The translations under genes and the position numbers were made by a program. 64,000 nt of DNA from Ephydatia muelleri (lineage: Eukaryota; Porifera; Demospongiae; Spongillida; Spongillidae). A model generated the notes under the pieces. That model did not search any database. It saw only the letters and a program-made list of their open reading frames with translations, and was not told where the DNA came from. The stretch lies in assembly GCA_013339895.1 (NCBI GenBank), contig JABACO010000020.1:7863352-7927351 (forward strand), read 5' to 3'. Below are positions 32,739 to 45,721 of the stretch, one piece after another. Position 1 is the first letter of the stretch; each line of letters opens with the position of its first letter.

Positions 32739-35145
32739 CAGCATTAACTCCTGCGATCTCGTAATAATCCAGATCATAAATGGTAGCCTTTGCAATGTCC
32801 CACTTAGCATCACCAGCATAGACAATGAGATTGCCAGCGAAACGTTGGTTAGGTTGAGTGTAAGTGTATACTTTGTCTCCCACAGTCAGCTTCACATCCT
32901 TTCCCTTGCACTCAAGCGTAACAGTGGTACGGACATTGAGAGGTAGGGCATCTGGGAGTTCAGCAGCCGGCCAGTTGAAGTTAGCAGAGTCTCCTATCCT
33001 TATATGCAGTCGAGTAGTACCCGGAATAAACCAAATAGCAGGAGATTGACTTCCATGTTCACAGCAGTCATTGCCGGTAGTAAAATGCAGAATGCTGCCC
33101 CAGCCACTAACAGTAGCAGTGGGTACAATGTCAAAGCTAAGCCTGTAATCAGCCTTTCCGGAGATTACAGCTATTGGATTGTTATGGAGCAATGCTGGAC
33201 TAGTAGGGAGATCACTAAAGCGGTTGTTGGCTTTGCATCGATGATAAGCTGCATGGAGAAATGATAACGAACCGTTATACATGCCCTATACAAGAAAATG
33301 AACTGTTTTGTGTGTCTGTGTGCATTTGTGTGTTTGTTGTCAACTTGTTTATGTGAGTGTATTGTCCAGGTCCGTACCTCCTCCTGAGCTTCAGTAGGCT
33401 AGCAACTTGTTTTTGTGCGTATCATGTGTCTGTGTCATGTATTAATAATGTATTCACAAGTGTATTGTAATAATAATAACTATACACAATATAATAATAT
33501 ATAAATGATTATAGTATATGAAGTTGCCGTCACGTCGATGTTACGATATATATCATCCCCCCCATAATTTCATCCCCCGGATGTTCTATTCCGGAATAAT
33601 TAATCCTCCTGGGATAGATTATTCCGTAGTAGATTATCCTCCCTTGGAATTAGAATAGATTGTCCCCCGTGAACACATTTAAAATGAAACATTAGCACGT
33701 GTTTTATTTCTACCACTCACGGTCACTTATGGATGCTGAAGAACACGACGATATATAGTGCATTATAAGATGAAAAGCAAAACACTTCGCACGCCTCGGA
33801 GTGTGACGAGTCAAAGGACAAAGTGGCAACAATTAGGGGCGTATCGTCAGAGATGTGAAAGCCGTATCGCCATCCAGGACTGTCTTTTGTCAAAAAAGCG
33901 AGTGAACCAACGGAACAAATTGGATCACTGACGTCTACACGTTGATGGGCCGAGGATAAAAGTTAGTGCATGGTACGAAATGATGAGGCTACTTGAGTGA
34001 GTTCACGAAGATACAGCAGGGGGTCACTTTGGTGTTTGTAAAACGTGTTAAATTAACGTGATGAAAGTGGCCTATGCCCTGCCAGTAATGCAATCTCATC
34101 AGTTTAATCGTAATTATAGCGCGTTCTGGTTTAGTGTGTATCAGTAGATGAATGATGCGATTTATTCGCTTAGTGCATGTGCTACTGGGTCAGCAAAGAT
34201 GTATTGTGTTGTGGCACAAAGTTACACATGTCAGTACTATTTTAAAAAATAATAACAAGGTCAGTAAATTCGTCGTGAATTGTGACGGTGTCTGGATGAA
34301 AATATTCAGTGAATGGAGAATGCATTGGAGATAATGTAGCATTAAGCTTAATTTCAATAAACCTCCAAATCTCACTAGTTAGCACAGAAATTTTAAGTAA
34401 GCTAGGTTATATAAGTGTGTGCTTGATGCAACCTCATTGCTGAATGACTTTGAATGATACTTCTCCACATGCATCGCACCTATTATATATGATTCATTAG
34501 AATCAATATAAAAATCATCGCAAATTTCATTATTATACGGCTAAGGCGACGAGAAGAAAATTAGGCTGGGCTGAAGCCCCTAAGGGTTTAGCCTGTCGCT
34601 GAAGGCGGCTCTCCGAATTTGGCATTAAATTCAGCCCGTCGCGGTAAAATAAAAACTCGACCTGTTTCCAAACATAGAGCGTGTTTGTCGTCGTGTGGCT
34701 CCGCTGGGGCGCCCTCGGCTCCTTTTAGAAAACCCCTGACTCTGACATAATGTAATACGTCCCACACACTGCACCACACACGCGCGCAATGTGTGTTTAC
34801 TGTTTGCCTTCTTTCATTGCTTGTACGTTCATTCTACTTTTGTGCGGAGGGGGGCGGGGAATAGTTATTTTACCGGGATGATAAGCAATTATCCGGAGGA
34901 TAAATTGTCACGGGGAATTATCTAAATCGTTGCACCGGCTCGTGACAAAACGTAAAATATACTCATGTGCATCAATGTATGTTTTACTAACCAACTTTGC
35001 ATATATTGTCGACATCCTCCTCGTGCACAAATAGTCCATTGCGTTCCACTGTAGGTCGTTCGAGCTTGTTCGCGCTCACACAGATCGTAGACAGTGTCAA
35101 GTACAAGGCGACGGTCCAGTACAGCGAAGCGTTTTCCTTCTTCAT
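32739..35145 (-). CDS. Secreted protein with lectin-like beta-sandwich (left-arm copy)
   Basis: Mirror of 39651-42057. Exon 1 is 35145-34996 and exon 2 is 33285-32739, coding toward the window start. The protein sequence is the same as the right copy. What differs is the upstream DNA: the LINE at 35312-37164 begins 95 bp above this copy's TATA box. Confidence 0.6.
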
Positions 35146-35209
35146 TTCCAGATCTGATTCAGTCTGAGTGTTGCGACTGCACTTGCATCAACTATACGTT
35201 GGAGCACTC

Positions 35210-35217
35210 TATTTATA
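35210..35217 (-). promoter_or_regulatory. TATA box of left secreted-protein gene
   Basis: TATAAATA on the minus strand, 65 bp before the start codon at 35145. It matches the right copy. Confidence 0.6.
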
Positions 35218-35311
35218 CGCAACTAGGACCAATGTTATTCGTAACAATCATTACCACAACATTTCCGACATCATGCTCAAATAGTGTACGTACCGTAAAG
35301 GAATAATTGTA

Positions 35312-37164
35312 TGTTTTAAACTTCTATAAAATAATACACATATACATACATACATACAAACATACATACCCTGACACACTGAGACACACTAGCTATGAAA
35401 GTTACGATGATGAAATATCCCCCTCCTGAAGGGAATATCCACATCGTAAGAGGAGGGCTCGGGCATTGGCTCGCACAAGAGTCAAATTAAGGCGGCCGTA
35501 CAGGCTGCAGACAACCTTGGACTTGGGGGAGTTGGTCCTTGTGGCAAGGTATGATGCGAGCCGTGAAAAAGCTTGCACCGCTTCGCTGCCCCAAGCTCCA
35601 TATGACTCGGCCACAAGGGGAATACACGTCCACCCCAACTCGGAACACTTGGCATCATTGGCAGAGTGCTTCCTTAGCTCAGCGGCAACCGCTGCTGACC
35701 CTGCTGTGCGACCCGCTTCAGAGATAAAGGTAGGGTTAAGCGGAGACACTACAGTAAGGTCAAAGGCAGCAGGCTTGCCACAGAGCCAATTGGAAGCTAG
35801 GATATCAGCAGGGCGTGTGTTCCGAAGCTCATGTCCTAGTCCACTACCAGCCTCCGCCTTGGCGCTTATGCAGGCACGATAGCAGGTCTGAAGCACTATA
35901 TCCCTGAGCTTGTTGTGCCTGGATATAGCATCACCACCTCTCCTACATGTTACTGCATGGTGGCCTAGGGGATCCAAGGGATGTTCTGGACACAATGCAC
36001 AGGGAGGTGAGCCAGGTGAGGTATTTAGCCCGAGCCACCACTTGATGGCCATTTGGTGCTCGTTGGGGTCTAGGCTTAGACCCAGGCCTGGAGATGGTAC
36101 TACAGAGAGCCAAGCGGAGGCATGGGGAGAGGACACAGACAGGAGACGAGCCTTGTCAGCCACAGAACTCTGGGAAAAAAGAGAGTTAAATTGAATGTTT
36201 TCTAATGCAGCTGATAGAGTGTGTTGTCGGCAAGGAGAAGATGTAAGACTGTTAATATCAATTGCACTCTCAGGGGGAACACACCTGTTGTAGGAATTGA
36301 CCGCATCGGCCAGGAAATTATCTGATGGTGAGGCAAGGCCTGCAGTACTGATGGAGGCGATAAAGGCTGAATTAGAGTGATGTGCCAGTGAACGAAGCCC
36401 CAGGCCACCTCTACTTAAGCTCAACTGGGCCTGCATCCAGAGCTGTCAGTAGTGTCAATAGCTTGGCACTCTGTGAAGGTGCATCTGACCTGCTCATCAA
36501 AGGCATGCAGCTCATCCAATGCCAGGGATGGGGGAGTGGAACGTGCAACATGGACCAATTTGGTAAACCCACCACACATGCGTAGCAGAATGAGAGCAAT
36601 CTGAGGATCACATGACCCGAGCTTCACCAGGGAGGATAGCAATGTGGAGGCAGCAGCACGTTTAGAGGCAATAAATGATGAACAAAAGGCAACCTCCCCT
36701 ATGGGGGCTCCGAGGATGATAAGATTGGGTGTACAAGATTTGTTCATCTGAGAAGGGAATACACTGAGGTCACCTTGGCCAAAAAGCTCGCATTTAGATG
36801 GATTTAAATGGAGCCCCAATGAGGGACCTAAATCTTGAAGTAGGCATACAACATGCTGGACAGAGGTAGATGGGCCGGCCACCACCCCATCATCCAGGTA
36901 CCATGCATTGAAAAGTAAGTCTTGGCAACTTTCATCCTTGGAGATGGAAAGGACCAGATGGTGCAGGACCAAGGCAAAGTAGAAGGGGCCTAGAGGATCC
37001 CCTTGCTGTACACCAGCCTCAGATGTCAAAGTTCCCATAGAATGCCACAGGAAAGGGTGTTGGCCATAGCACCATGTTGTCCATGGGAGGAGGAGGGGAA
37101 AATGTAGGGTGCATTGGTCAAGGAGGGACTGGCGAGACACTAGGTTGAAGGCATTCTTCATATC
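35312..37164 (-). mobile_element. 5'-truncated LINE (RT + restriction-like endonuclease), present only in left arm
   Basis: This 1,853-bp segment has no counterpart in the right arm. It is flanked by a perfect 10-bp duplication, AATAATTGTA (35302-35311 and 37165-37174), which occurs once at the empty site. On the minus strand the coding part starts inside reverse transcriptase motif A. The 3' end is an AT-rich tail with TATG/CATA repeats (35312-35370). Target duplication, 5' truncation and a simple-repeat tail are the signature of target-primed reverse transcription. Confidence 0.93.
35402..37164 (-). pseudogene. LINE reverse transcriptase / restriction-like endonuclease, truncated
   Basis: The first segment (to 36421) begins IDMKNAFN, the motif A region, and has GVQQGDPLGP and WYLDDGVVAGP (catalytic YLDD), then LGLHLNPSKCELF. 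A frame change near 36430 leads to a second segment of 344 codons ending at 35402. Its zinc cluster (C146, C149, H159/H160, C164), RHNKLRD and a nuclease-like RPADI (residues 208-212) with AFDLTV (D226) parallel the CCHC plus PD-D order of R2-type restriction-like endonucleases. Everything N-terminal to motif A is missing, so the copy cannot be active. Subfamily is uncertain. Confidence 0.82.
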
Positions 37165-37174
37165 AATAATTGTA

Positions 37175-38002
<828 letters not shown>

Positions 38003-38818
38003 CATTTGTAACCAACATTCTTTCTACGCGTACGATTGGTACGTCCACTCCACCAGTGTACACGTCTAATTGAAGAAGAATGGCTTCTGTTGAGTGGTGT
38101 GTGTACATAAATGTTTGTGATAAATAGCATCTTTTGAATGTAGAGATTGCCAAATGCAAATAAATTTAGCATATAGACATGAACATATGTAATGATCCTT
38201 CTATGGTCAAAGTAAAGGCATTGGAAGTTTTTAAATTCAATTCTTATCCAGCAATAAAGGTTGCCCCTTATAAATAACACTATATAGTTACTCCGTTGTA
38301 CTAACCCCGGTGTTGCCGCGATGTATCGCGAAATGCTTTGCATGGTGTCTCTTGCAAAGCTTTATTTGCACCTTGCATACATGCAAGTGAAATCAGAGTA
38401 GCTTTTGCAGGACTGGTATTGAATACATGCAACATATATATGACTTGGACTGATCAGTGTACGTAATTAATCTGTATCTGCATGGTGTACAGATCGACCA
38501 TGCCACATTAATATTACTCATTTCATTCTTTACTCTGTCTATAGACGTATGTATTCAGATTGTATAACGCTTTCAAGGGCGAAATCGATTATTTATTGTG
38601 TATAGGCAGAGATTATATTATCTCTGGTATAGGGCATGCATGAAGGACTGCCAGCCCGTTCTGATGGTTCTGATTCATGGATCTATAGCTGATCTTCAGA
38701 CACATTTCGTGCACGACATCCATGCATGTCTACATGCATGCGCTTTCCAAATGGGCGAGAAAACTTTCTTTATTCACAATTCCTGCTGGCGAGCATGAGA
38801 AAAGGATTTCCAATGTGT
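38003..38818. other. Spacer at the centre of the palindrome
   Basis: About 0.8 kb without an inverted partner. It is AT-rich, with repeated CATGCATG-type motifs (for example near 38720-38740). No gene or RNA is recognised. Confidence 0.7.
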
Positions 38819-39292
38819 TGTTGGCTACAAAACAGTTAACGGTAAATTTACTGAGCTACGTAGGTCTTGAATTGTATAGCTGTGAATGAGGATCGGATTA
38901 TTGCATGCATTGCATGTAATTCGGCGAATGTAACAAGGAAATGGGCTTTTTCCCCGAACAATTAAGTGCTTGGTTAGCCGCCGCGCGCGCGGTTTATGGT
39001 TTTGTAGCCAATAACTTAAAGTACACGGGTTCTCTGTAATAGCAGCATGTGGCCTGTAATGTCTTGTGATGCAATATAAGTGCTTCCGCGCGTTTTGAGA
39101 AGACGTTCGTTGTAATCAACCCCCGCGAATTTGACCACCAACTTGGCTAGTCCACTGAACAATCAAGGAGCACCTAAGTACAGGACCTTGCATATAACAG
39201 AGGGTATACACGTTATATATATATTACAGACATTCATGTGCATATATACGAATGCAGCTCCGCGATGGATTATACACACACACACACACACA

Positions 39293-39363
<71 letters not shown>

Positions 39364-39484
39364 GCACACATCACTAATGTGCAATGCTATTCCTAAGAGG
39401 TGTGTTGTTTTAAATCCGTGCATTGCAATCCTTGACAAAGCGCTGCGTTTGATTTATGATGGCAAATATAAAAATTTTCATGTT
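38819..39484. repeat. Inner, diverged part of right palindrome arm with (CA)n
   Basis: Compared with its partner it carries a private insertion of about 33 bp near 39125-39165. It lacks about 100 bp that the left side has around 37500-37650. The CA run (39273-39369) is about 60 bp shorter than on the left. Confidence 0.85.
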
Positions 39485-39578
39485 TACAATTATTCCTTTA
39501 CGGTACGTACACTATTTGAGCATGATGTCGGAAATGTTGTGGTAATGATTGTTACGAATAACATTGGTCCTAGTTGCG

Positions 39579-39586
39579 TATAAATA
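39579..39586 (+). promoter_or_regulatory. TATA box of right secreted-protein gene
   Basis: TATAAATA 65 bp before the ATG at 39651, with an inverted CCAAT motif (ATTGG) about 20 bp upstream. A start of transcription near 39610 would leave a short leader. Confidence 0.6.
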
Positions 39587-39650
39587 GAGTGCTCCAACGT
39601 ATAGTTGATGCAAGTGCAGTCGCAACACTCAGACTGAATCAGATCTGGAA

Positions 39651-42057
39651 ATGAAGAAGGAAAACGCTTCGCTGTACTGGACCGTCGCCTTGTACTTGAC
39701 ACTGTCTACGATCTGTGTGAGCGCGAACAAGCTCGAACGACCTACAGTGGAACGCAATGGACTATTTGTGCACGAGGAGGATGTCGACAATATATGCAAA
39801 GTTGGTTAGTAAAACATACATTGATGCACATGAGTATATTTTACGTTTTGTCACGAGCCGGTGCAACGATTTAGATAATTCCCCGTGACAATTTATCCTC
39901 CGGATAATTGCTTATCATCCCGGTAAAATAACTATTCCCCGCCCCCCTCCGCACAAAAGTAGAATGAACGTACAAGCAATGAAAGAAGGCAAACAGTAAA
40001 CACACATTGCGCGCGTGTGTGGTGCAGTGTGTGGGACGTATTACATTATGTCAGAGTCAGGGGTTTTCTAAAAGGAGCCGAGGGCGCCCCAGCGGAGCCA
40101 CACGACGACAAACACGCTCTATGTTTGGAAACAGGTCGAGTTTTTATTTTACCGCGACGGGCTGAATTTAATGCCAAATTCGGAGAGCCGCCTTCAGCGA
40201 CAGGCTAAACCCTTAGGGGCTTCAGCCCAGCCTAATTTTCTTCTCGTCGCCTTAGCCGTATAATAATGAAATTTGCGATGATTTTTATATTGATTCTAAT
40301 GAATCATATATAATAGGTGCGATGCATGTGGAGAAGTATCATTCAAAGTCATTCAGCAATGAGGTTGCATCAAGCACACACTTATATAACCTAGCTTACT
40401 TAAAATTTCTGTGCTAACTAGTGAGATTTGGAGGTTTATTGAAATTAAGCTTAATGCTACATTATCTCCAATGCATTCTCCATTCACTGAATATTTTCAT
40501 CCAGACACCGTCACAATTCACGACGAATTTACTGACCTTGTTATTATTTTTTAAAATAGTACTGACATGTGTAACTTTGTGCCACAACACAATACATCTT
40601 TGCTGACCCAGTAGCACATGCACTAAGCGAATAAATCGCATCATTCATCTACTGATACACACTAAACCAGAACGCGCTATAATTACGATTAAACTGATGA
40701 GATTGCATTACTGGCAGGGCATAGGCCACTTTCATCACGTTAATTTAACACGTTTTACAAACACCAAAGTGACCCCCTGCTGTATCTTCGTGAACTCACT
40801 CAAGTAGCCTCATCATTTCGTACCATGCACTAACTTTTATCCTCGGCCCATCAACGTGTAGACGTCAGTGATCCAATTTGTTCCGTTGGTTCACTCGCTT
40901 TTTTGACAAAAGACAGTCCTGGATGGCGATACGGCTTTCACATCTCTGACGATACGCCCCTAATTGTTGCCACTTTGTCCTTTGACTCGTCACACTCCGA
41001 GGCGTGCGAAGTGTTTTGCTTTTCATCTTATAATGCACTATATATCGTCGTGTTCTTCAGCATCCATAAGTGACCGTGAGTGGTAGAAATAAAACACGTG
41101 CTAATGTTTCATTTTAAATGTGTTCACGGGGGACAATCTATTCTAATTCCAAGGGAGGATAATCTACTACGGAATAATCTATCCCAGGAGGATTAATTAT
41201 TCCGGAATAGAACATCCGGGGGATGAAATTATGGGGGGGATGATATATATCGTAACATCGACGTGACGGCAACTTCATATACTATAATCATTTATATATT
41301 ATTATATTGTGTATAGTTATTATTATTACAATACACTTGTGAATACATTATTAATACATGACACAGACACATGATACGCACAAAAACAAGTTGCTAGCCT
41401 ACTGAAGCTCAGGAGGAGGTACGGACCTGGACAATACACTCACATAAACAAGTTGACAACAAACACACAAATGCACACAGACACACAAAACAGTTCATTT
41501 TCTTGTATAGGGCATGTATAACGGTTCGTTATCATTTCTCCATGCAGCTTATCATCGATGCAAAGCCAACAACCGCTTTAGTGATCTCCCTACTAGTCCA
41601 GCATTGCTCCATAACAATCCAATAGCTGTAATCTCCGGAAAGGCTGATTACAGGCTTAGCTTTGACATTGTACCCACTGCTACTGTTAGTGGCTGGGGCA
41701 GCATTCTGCATTTTACTACCGGCAATGACTGCTGTGAACATGGAAGTCAATCTCCTGCTATTTGGTTTATTCCGGGTACTACTCGACTGCATATAAGGAT
41801 AGGAGACTCTGCTAACTTCAACTGGCCGGCTGCTGAACTCCCAGATGCCCTACCTCTCAATGTCCGTACCACTGTTACGCTTGAGTGCAAGGGAAAGGAT
41901 GTGAAGCTGACTGTGGGAGACAAAGTATACACTTACACTCAACCTAACCAACGTTTCGCTGGCAATCTCATTGTCTATGCTGGTGATGCTAAGTGGGACA
42001 TTGCAAAGGCTACCATTTATGATCTGGATTATTACGAGATCGCAGGAGTTAATGCTG
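39651..42057 (+). CDS. Secreted protein with lectin-like beta-sandwich
   Basis: Exon 1 (39651-39800) encodes MKKENASLYWTVALYLTLST followed by ICVSA, a basic start and hydrophobic core ending in a plausible signal-peptidase site, then a Cys-containing stretch. Exon 2 (41511-42057) starts after TTGTATAG and ends at GCTG|GTAAGG. It reads ADYRLSFDIVPTATVSGWGS, ILHFTTGNDCCEHG, PAIWFIPGTTRLHIRIG and VTLECKGKDVKLTVGDKVYT, the alternating pattern of a laminin-G/ConA-like fold. Joining the exons in frame needs the donor AAA|GTTGGT; the stronger GTTG|GTTAGT four bases on would shift the frame, so an extra exon is possible. Later exons are not identified. This is the only apparently intact host-type gene here. 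Lectin function is inferred. Confidence 0.6.
39801..41510. other. Intron 1 of right secreted-protein gene
   Basis: About 1.7 kb, no coding similarity. Its two ends (about 39870-39945 and 41130-41240) carry repeated CCGGATAATTG / GGATAATCTA / CCGGAATAG-like words in both orientations, suggesting a degraded foldback element within the intron. The left copy (33286-34995) is the same in reverse. Confidence 0.5.
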
Positions 42058-42711
42058 GTAAGGCCTTTATGTTAATGATTAAATTATGATTTACGTGCGC
42101 GTACAATACATACGCTCCACACGTTAATTAATTACAACAATTACTATAGCACGCAATTGAGGCTGCAAAGATCATACATGTGCTGATCGTTGTATATTAT
42201 ATATCACACAATTGCATACATCACAGCGCAGCTCCTCCATGAAGATGGGATGAACATGAATAACGAAGAGGAGGGGATGAACGTGGACAACTAGTTGATC
42301 GTATTTGCCGTTTGCATACATCAGTAGTTAGGCCGACACGGCGTAAACCGCGTATTGTATACTTTTGTAGTGTATAAAACTATGTATAAACGTGTGCATT
42401 ATGCGGCTGCTTACTGACATCATCTTGCATGCGAGGGAGTATACCGCTTCGAATGCGATCGATCCATGCACAAACATGCTCATTATATATTTTAAAACGT
42501 GGCCGGTTATATATATAAACCGGCCATGCAATTTCAAGCTTGCATTGGCAATAAATAGCCAATGCAATCTTGAAATTTGAGCAGCAATCTTTCCTAACTG
42601 TTTGCATGCACGTTGTACAATCAGGGTATACTAAGGTACAAAAATAAGGATCAGTTGCCTCATGAGCTGTTCAACAGAATAGCGGATGCAGATTCAGAGG
42701 GACAGACAGTG

Positions 42712-42789
<78 letters not shown>

Positions 42790-43955
42790 TGTGTGCATGT
42801 GTGTGTGTGTGTGTGCATTGCGAGACTGAAATTTCGGACGTTCATTAACAATTTCTGGCCAATTTTGTAAATGTCCGTCACATTTCCCGCGCACGCGTCC
42901 ATTAAAATGTTCATTCTCTGAATACCATAAATCAGAGTAAGCCGCTAGTAAAGTTCCCAGGAGTTCCATGATAGATAGTATCACTCTGCCGGGCTGATGT
43001 AATTTTTAGCCCCTACTACTAGCTTCCTCATAAGAATTAGTACATACTCCATATAGAGATGTGTGGAAAATTGCTTTTTTATAATGATGTTTCATCACTA
43101 TTGTTCTTGTTGCTCGGGATCGAAGATAGGAAGGTGTTTTTCCCATCATTTCACATGATGCTAACATGATCATGGCAACTTTGTACAACATCTTCATGCC
43201 CATAGGCTTCTCTCCTTGGCTTCCTGGGACACTTTTGGTCATTAGGGTACCTAGAGCATTGAAAGATTAAAAACCGCTCTGGTGGCAGCGTTTAGTTCTG
43301 GCCGCGTTGGAACTCGACTGCACGTAAATTTGGTGTGTTCTTTGTTTGGGCCTTAGAATGCATGTTTTGGATCGATACGTACGTAGGAGCTGGGACTTCA
43401 TCGGGTTACTAATACAGAGCTTTACTGTCTAACTCTGTCAAACACGGAGTAGTCCTATAGGTCTACCCGATGGACATTATACGTAACTACGTGTCTGTTT
43501 CAGAAAAAAACTAAGGAATTACTGAAGGCTAAGTGTATAAGTAAGGCCTACTGTAAGTGATAACGTTTATATTCGACCACGTGATGGCGCTATGAGTATG
43601 ACAGCTGGGAAGCGTTCTTTTTCAGTTGCTACTTTTCCATATGCTTGCGTACGTATCCAAATTTGTAAATGCCATCGTTTTATATAGAATATGAAGCGGA
43701 CAAGCACAGCGACAGGGACAGACCATATAAAGACAGTGCCCAGCATCAAATCACGTGAGAGGTGTTTCACGTACGGCGCGTAATCAAGGCTCGGGTGCTT
43801 GGATGCCGAAAGATATCCTTTCTCTAGTCAGCAAATCAGCAATAAAACATCCCACACCGTACGAGTATATCACACAATCCCCTGTCACATCGACCCGCCC
43901 ACCATAACACCCCAAACATCCCCTCCCCTAAATAAAACAACATGAGTTCTGGCAA
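42058..43955. other. Non-coding DNA with microsatellite (right arm)
   Basis: Mirror of 30843-32738. It includes CA/TG repeat 42709-42824 and the candidate gypsy LTR in reverse (about 43550-43920). Any downstream exons of the secreted-protein gene would lie here, but none is recognised. Confidence 0.5.
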
Positions 43956-44402
43956 CTAGCGTTCCATAAAGCCCTGGTAGCGAGCCGGCTTCCGAGCGAT
44001 CCGCCCACATCGGGTTGTAGTTGTCACCCCACAGGATTCTGGAAACACACTGACTGTACTTCTAGTTCGGGCTGCATTTCTTGCTGTACTGCAGATGTAA
44101 CCGTGTTCCCCTTCGGGATCTCCTTCTCACGTTCCGCCTCCTGCACTATATGGGACTCGCTTGGGACTGATCGGGACTACTAGGTGCCGCTGCTTCGGGT
44201 GGCACGGACCTAGATTCCCAGGACGACAGCGGCTCAGAAGCTGGTGCCCGGCAAACTTCCTCCAATCGCACCTGAGGGGCATTGGGCGTTGGTTTTAGAA
44301 ACTGCCTGTTTCTATGCAGTAACCTTCCATCGACCTCCACGATTCTAGATCAATCTGTTAGTTGATCCAGATAGTGTCCCCTCATCCACTGGGTCTTCCT
44401 TG
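43956..44402 (-). pseudogene. Gypsy pol C-terminal tail (right-arm copy)
   Basis: Mirror of 30396-30842. The stop after GFMER is at 43956-43958 on the minus strand. Confidence 0.6.
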
Positions 44403-45192
44403 CTCGCATGTCTTCATATCGAGAAATTGGTGGTCAAAAGGATTACGCGGTATTCGGTCATTGTGTAATTCAATGTCCATAGAAAATGTATGGACGCATT
44501 CAGAAAACTGCAGCTAACTGCAGAAAAAACCCAAATATTGACTAGCTGCTCTCGGATTTGCAATGTGGGGACTAGTTGACATATTTTGTGTAGTTTTTCG
44601 CAACTTAAGTACCTATATCCGCACTTCTACATTAATTATGCAAGGTTTCCAATGTCCATTCATTTGTTTTCATTTCCTTATTCAGTCATCAATAGTTTCC
44701 AAACCAAATGATATTTTCCTTACCTGCTCACGGAGTACATGAGAGTAATCAATGCACTTATTTATCATTTATTTTTTCAGAGCTTAGGGCCTTCAAATCG
44801 CCCTTCCCTTGAATGGTTAGTGAGATACACTCCACTTTCAATGTGCCTACCACGTGCCACCCTATCGTCAGTCAGTCGTGCCCAGACCTGGTTGTTTTTT
44901 GATGTTGTATTAATGACCAGTACTGACTTAGCATGACCTCTTGTAAGAGTGGGCACTGATTGGGATTATATGTTGCAAAGACGAAGGTGGCGATTACACA
45001 GAGGAGTTTGCCACTCATAGAATCGACACAGGAGTGCCTGGGTATGACAACCAACCAGTCTTCTTACGGAAGCATCTTGCAAGTCTCAGAGTCCTAGGTT
45101 AGCATGAATGTGACACGAACATGATTGACATAGCTACGTCCGTAATAGGCTAAATGGTTGTGTAACTGTAACATACCGGAGCGTTAGTACAT
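44403..45192. other. Non-coding stretch (right arm)
   Basis: Mirror of 29606-30395; nothing recognised. Confidence 0.5.
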
Positions 45193-45197
45193 ATAAG

Positions 45198-45489
45198 CAG
45201 GCCCGTAGCCAGGAAGTTAGGCGGGGGGGAGGGAAGTCCGTCAGGTCCCCCTCGCGTTTAGCGGGCCAAATAAGAAAAGCGAGACACCTTCGGGCCTAAT
45301 GCATTTTAATAAGTACCATAACTAGAACAGGCGGAACTCAAGCATCGAACGGGGGAGAAGGGGAGGGGGGGGGGGGGGGGAGGCAGGGGGGGAACCGGGT
45401 CATTCTCCTTCAATTGGGCCCTCTTTTTTTACACAATATTAACTAATGTAAATTTTCAATTCTCCTTATAGATATGTACACTTTCACTT
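45198..45489 (+). repeat. Terminal inverted repeat with G-rich insert (right arm)
   Basis: CAGGCCCGTAGCCAGG starts at 45198. A run of about 16 G near 45365-45380 sits in the insert, and the conserved block (GGTCATTCTCC to CACTT) spans about 45398-45489. Confidence 0.8.
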
Positions 45490-45721
45490 AAAGCAGGAGT
45501 TGCCGTATAAAAGGAGCTTGGATCCAAAAATTTCAACCGGCCGTGCGGCTGTTTTAGATTAAAAATGGTGGCTTCATATACATAGAGCTACAGGCTTGGC
45601 AACAACAGTTACAGCGTACAAGTTCAAGCACGCATGCATGTTTTGAATGCCATTTCATGCATCAATACCATTTCTGAAGTTAATAACACTAAGTTAACAA
45701 ACTGGATCACATGTTCGTATA

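Noticed and set aside
38003..38818. tRNA or other RNA gene in the palindrome spacer
   Set aside because: No cloverleaf, box A/B pair or conserved RNA core was found by eye; CATGCATG words are simple repeats.
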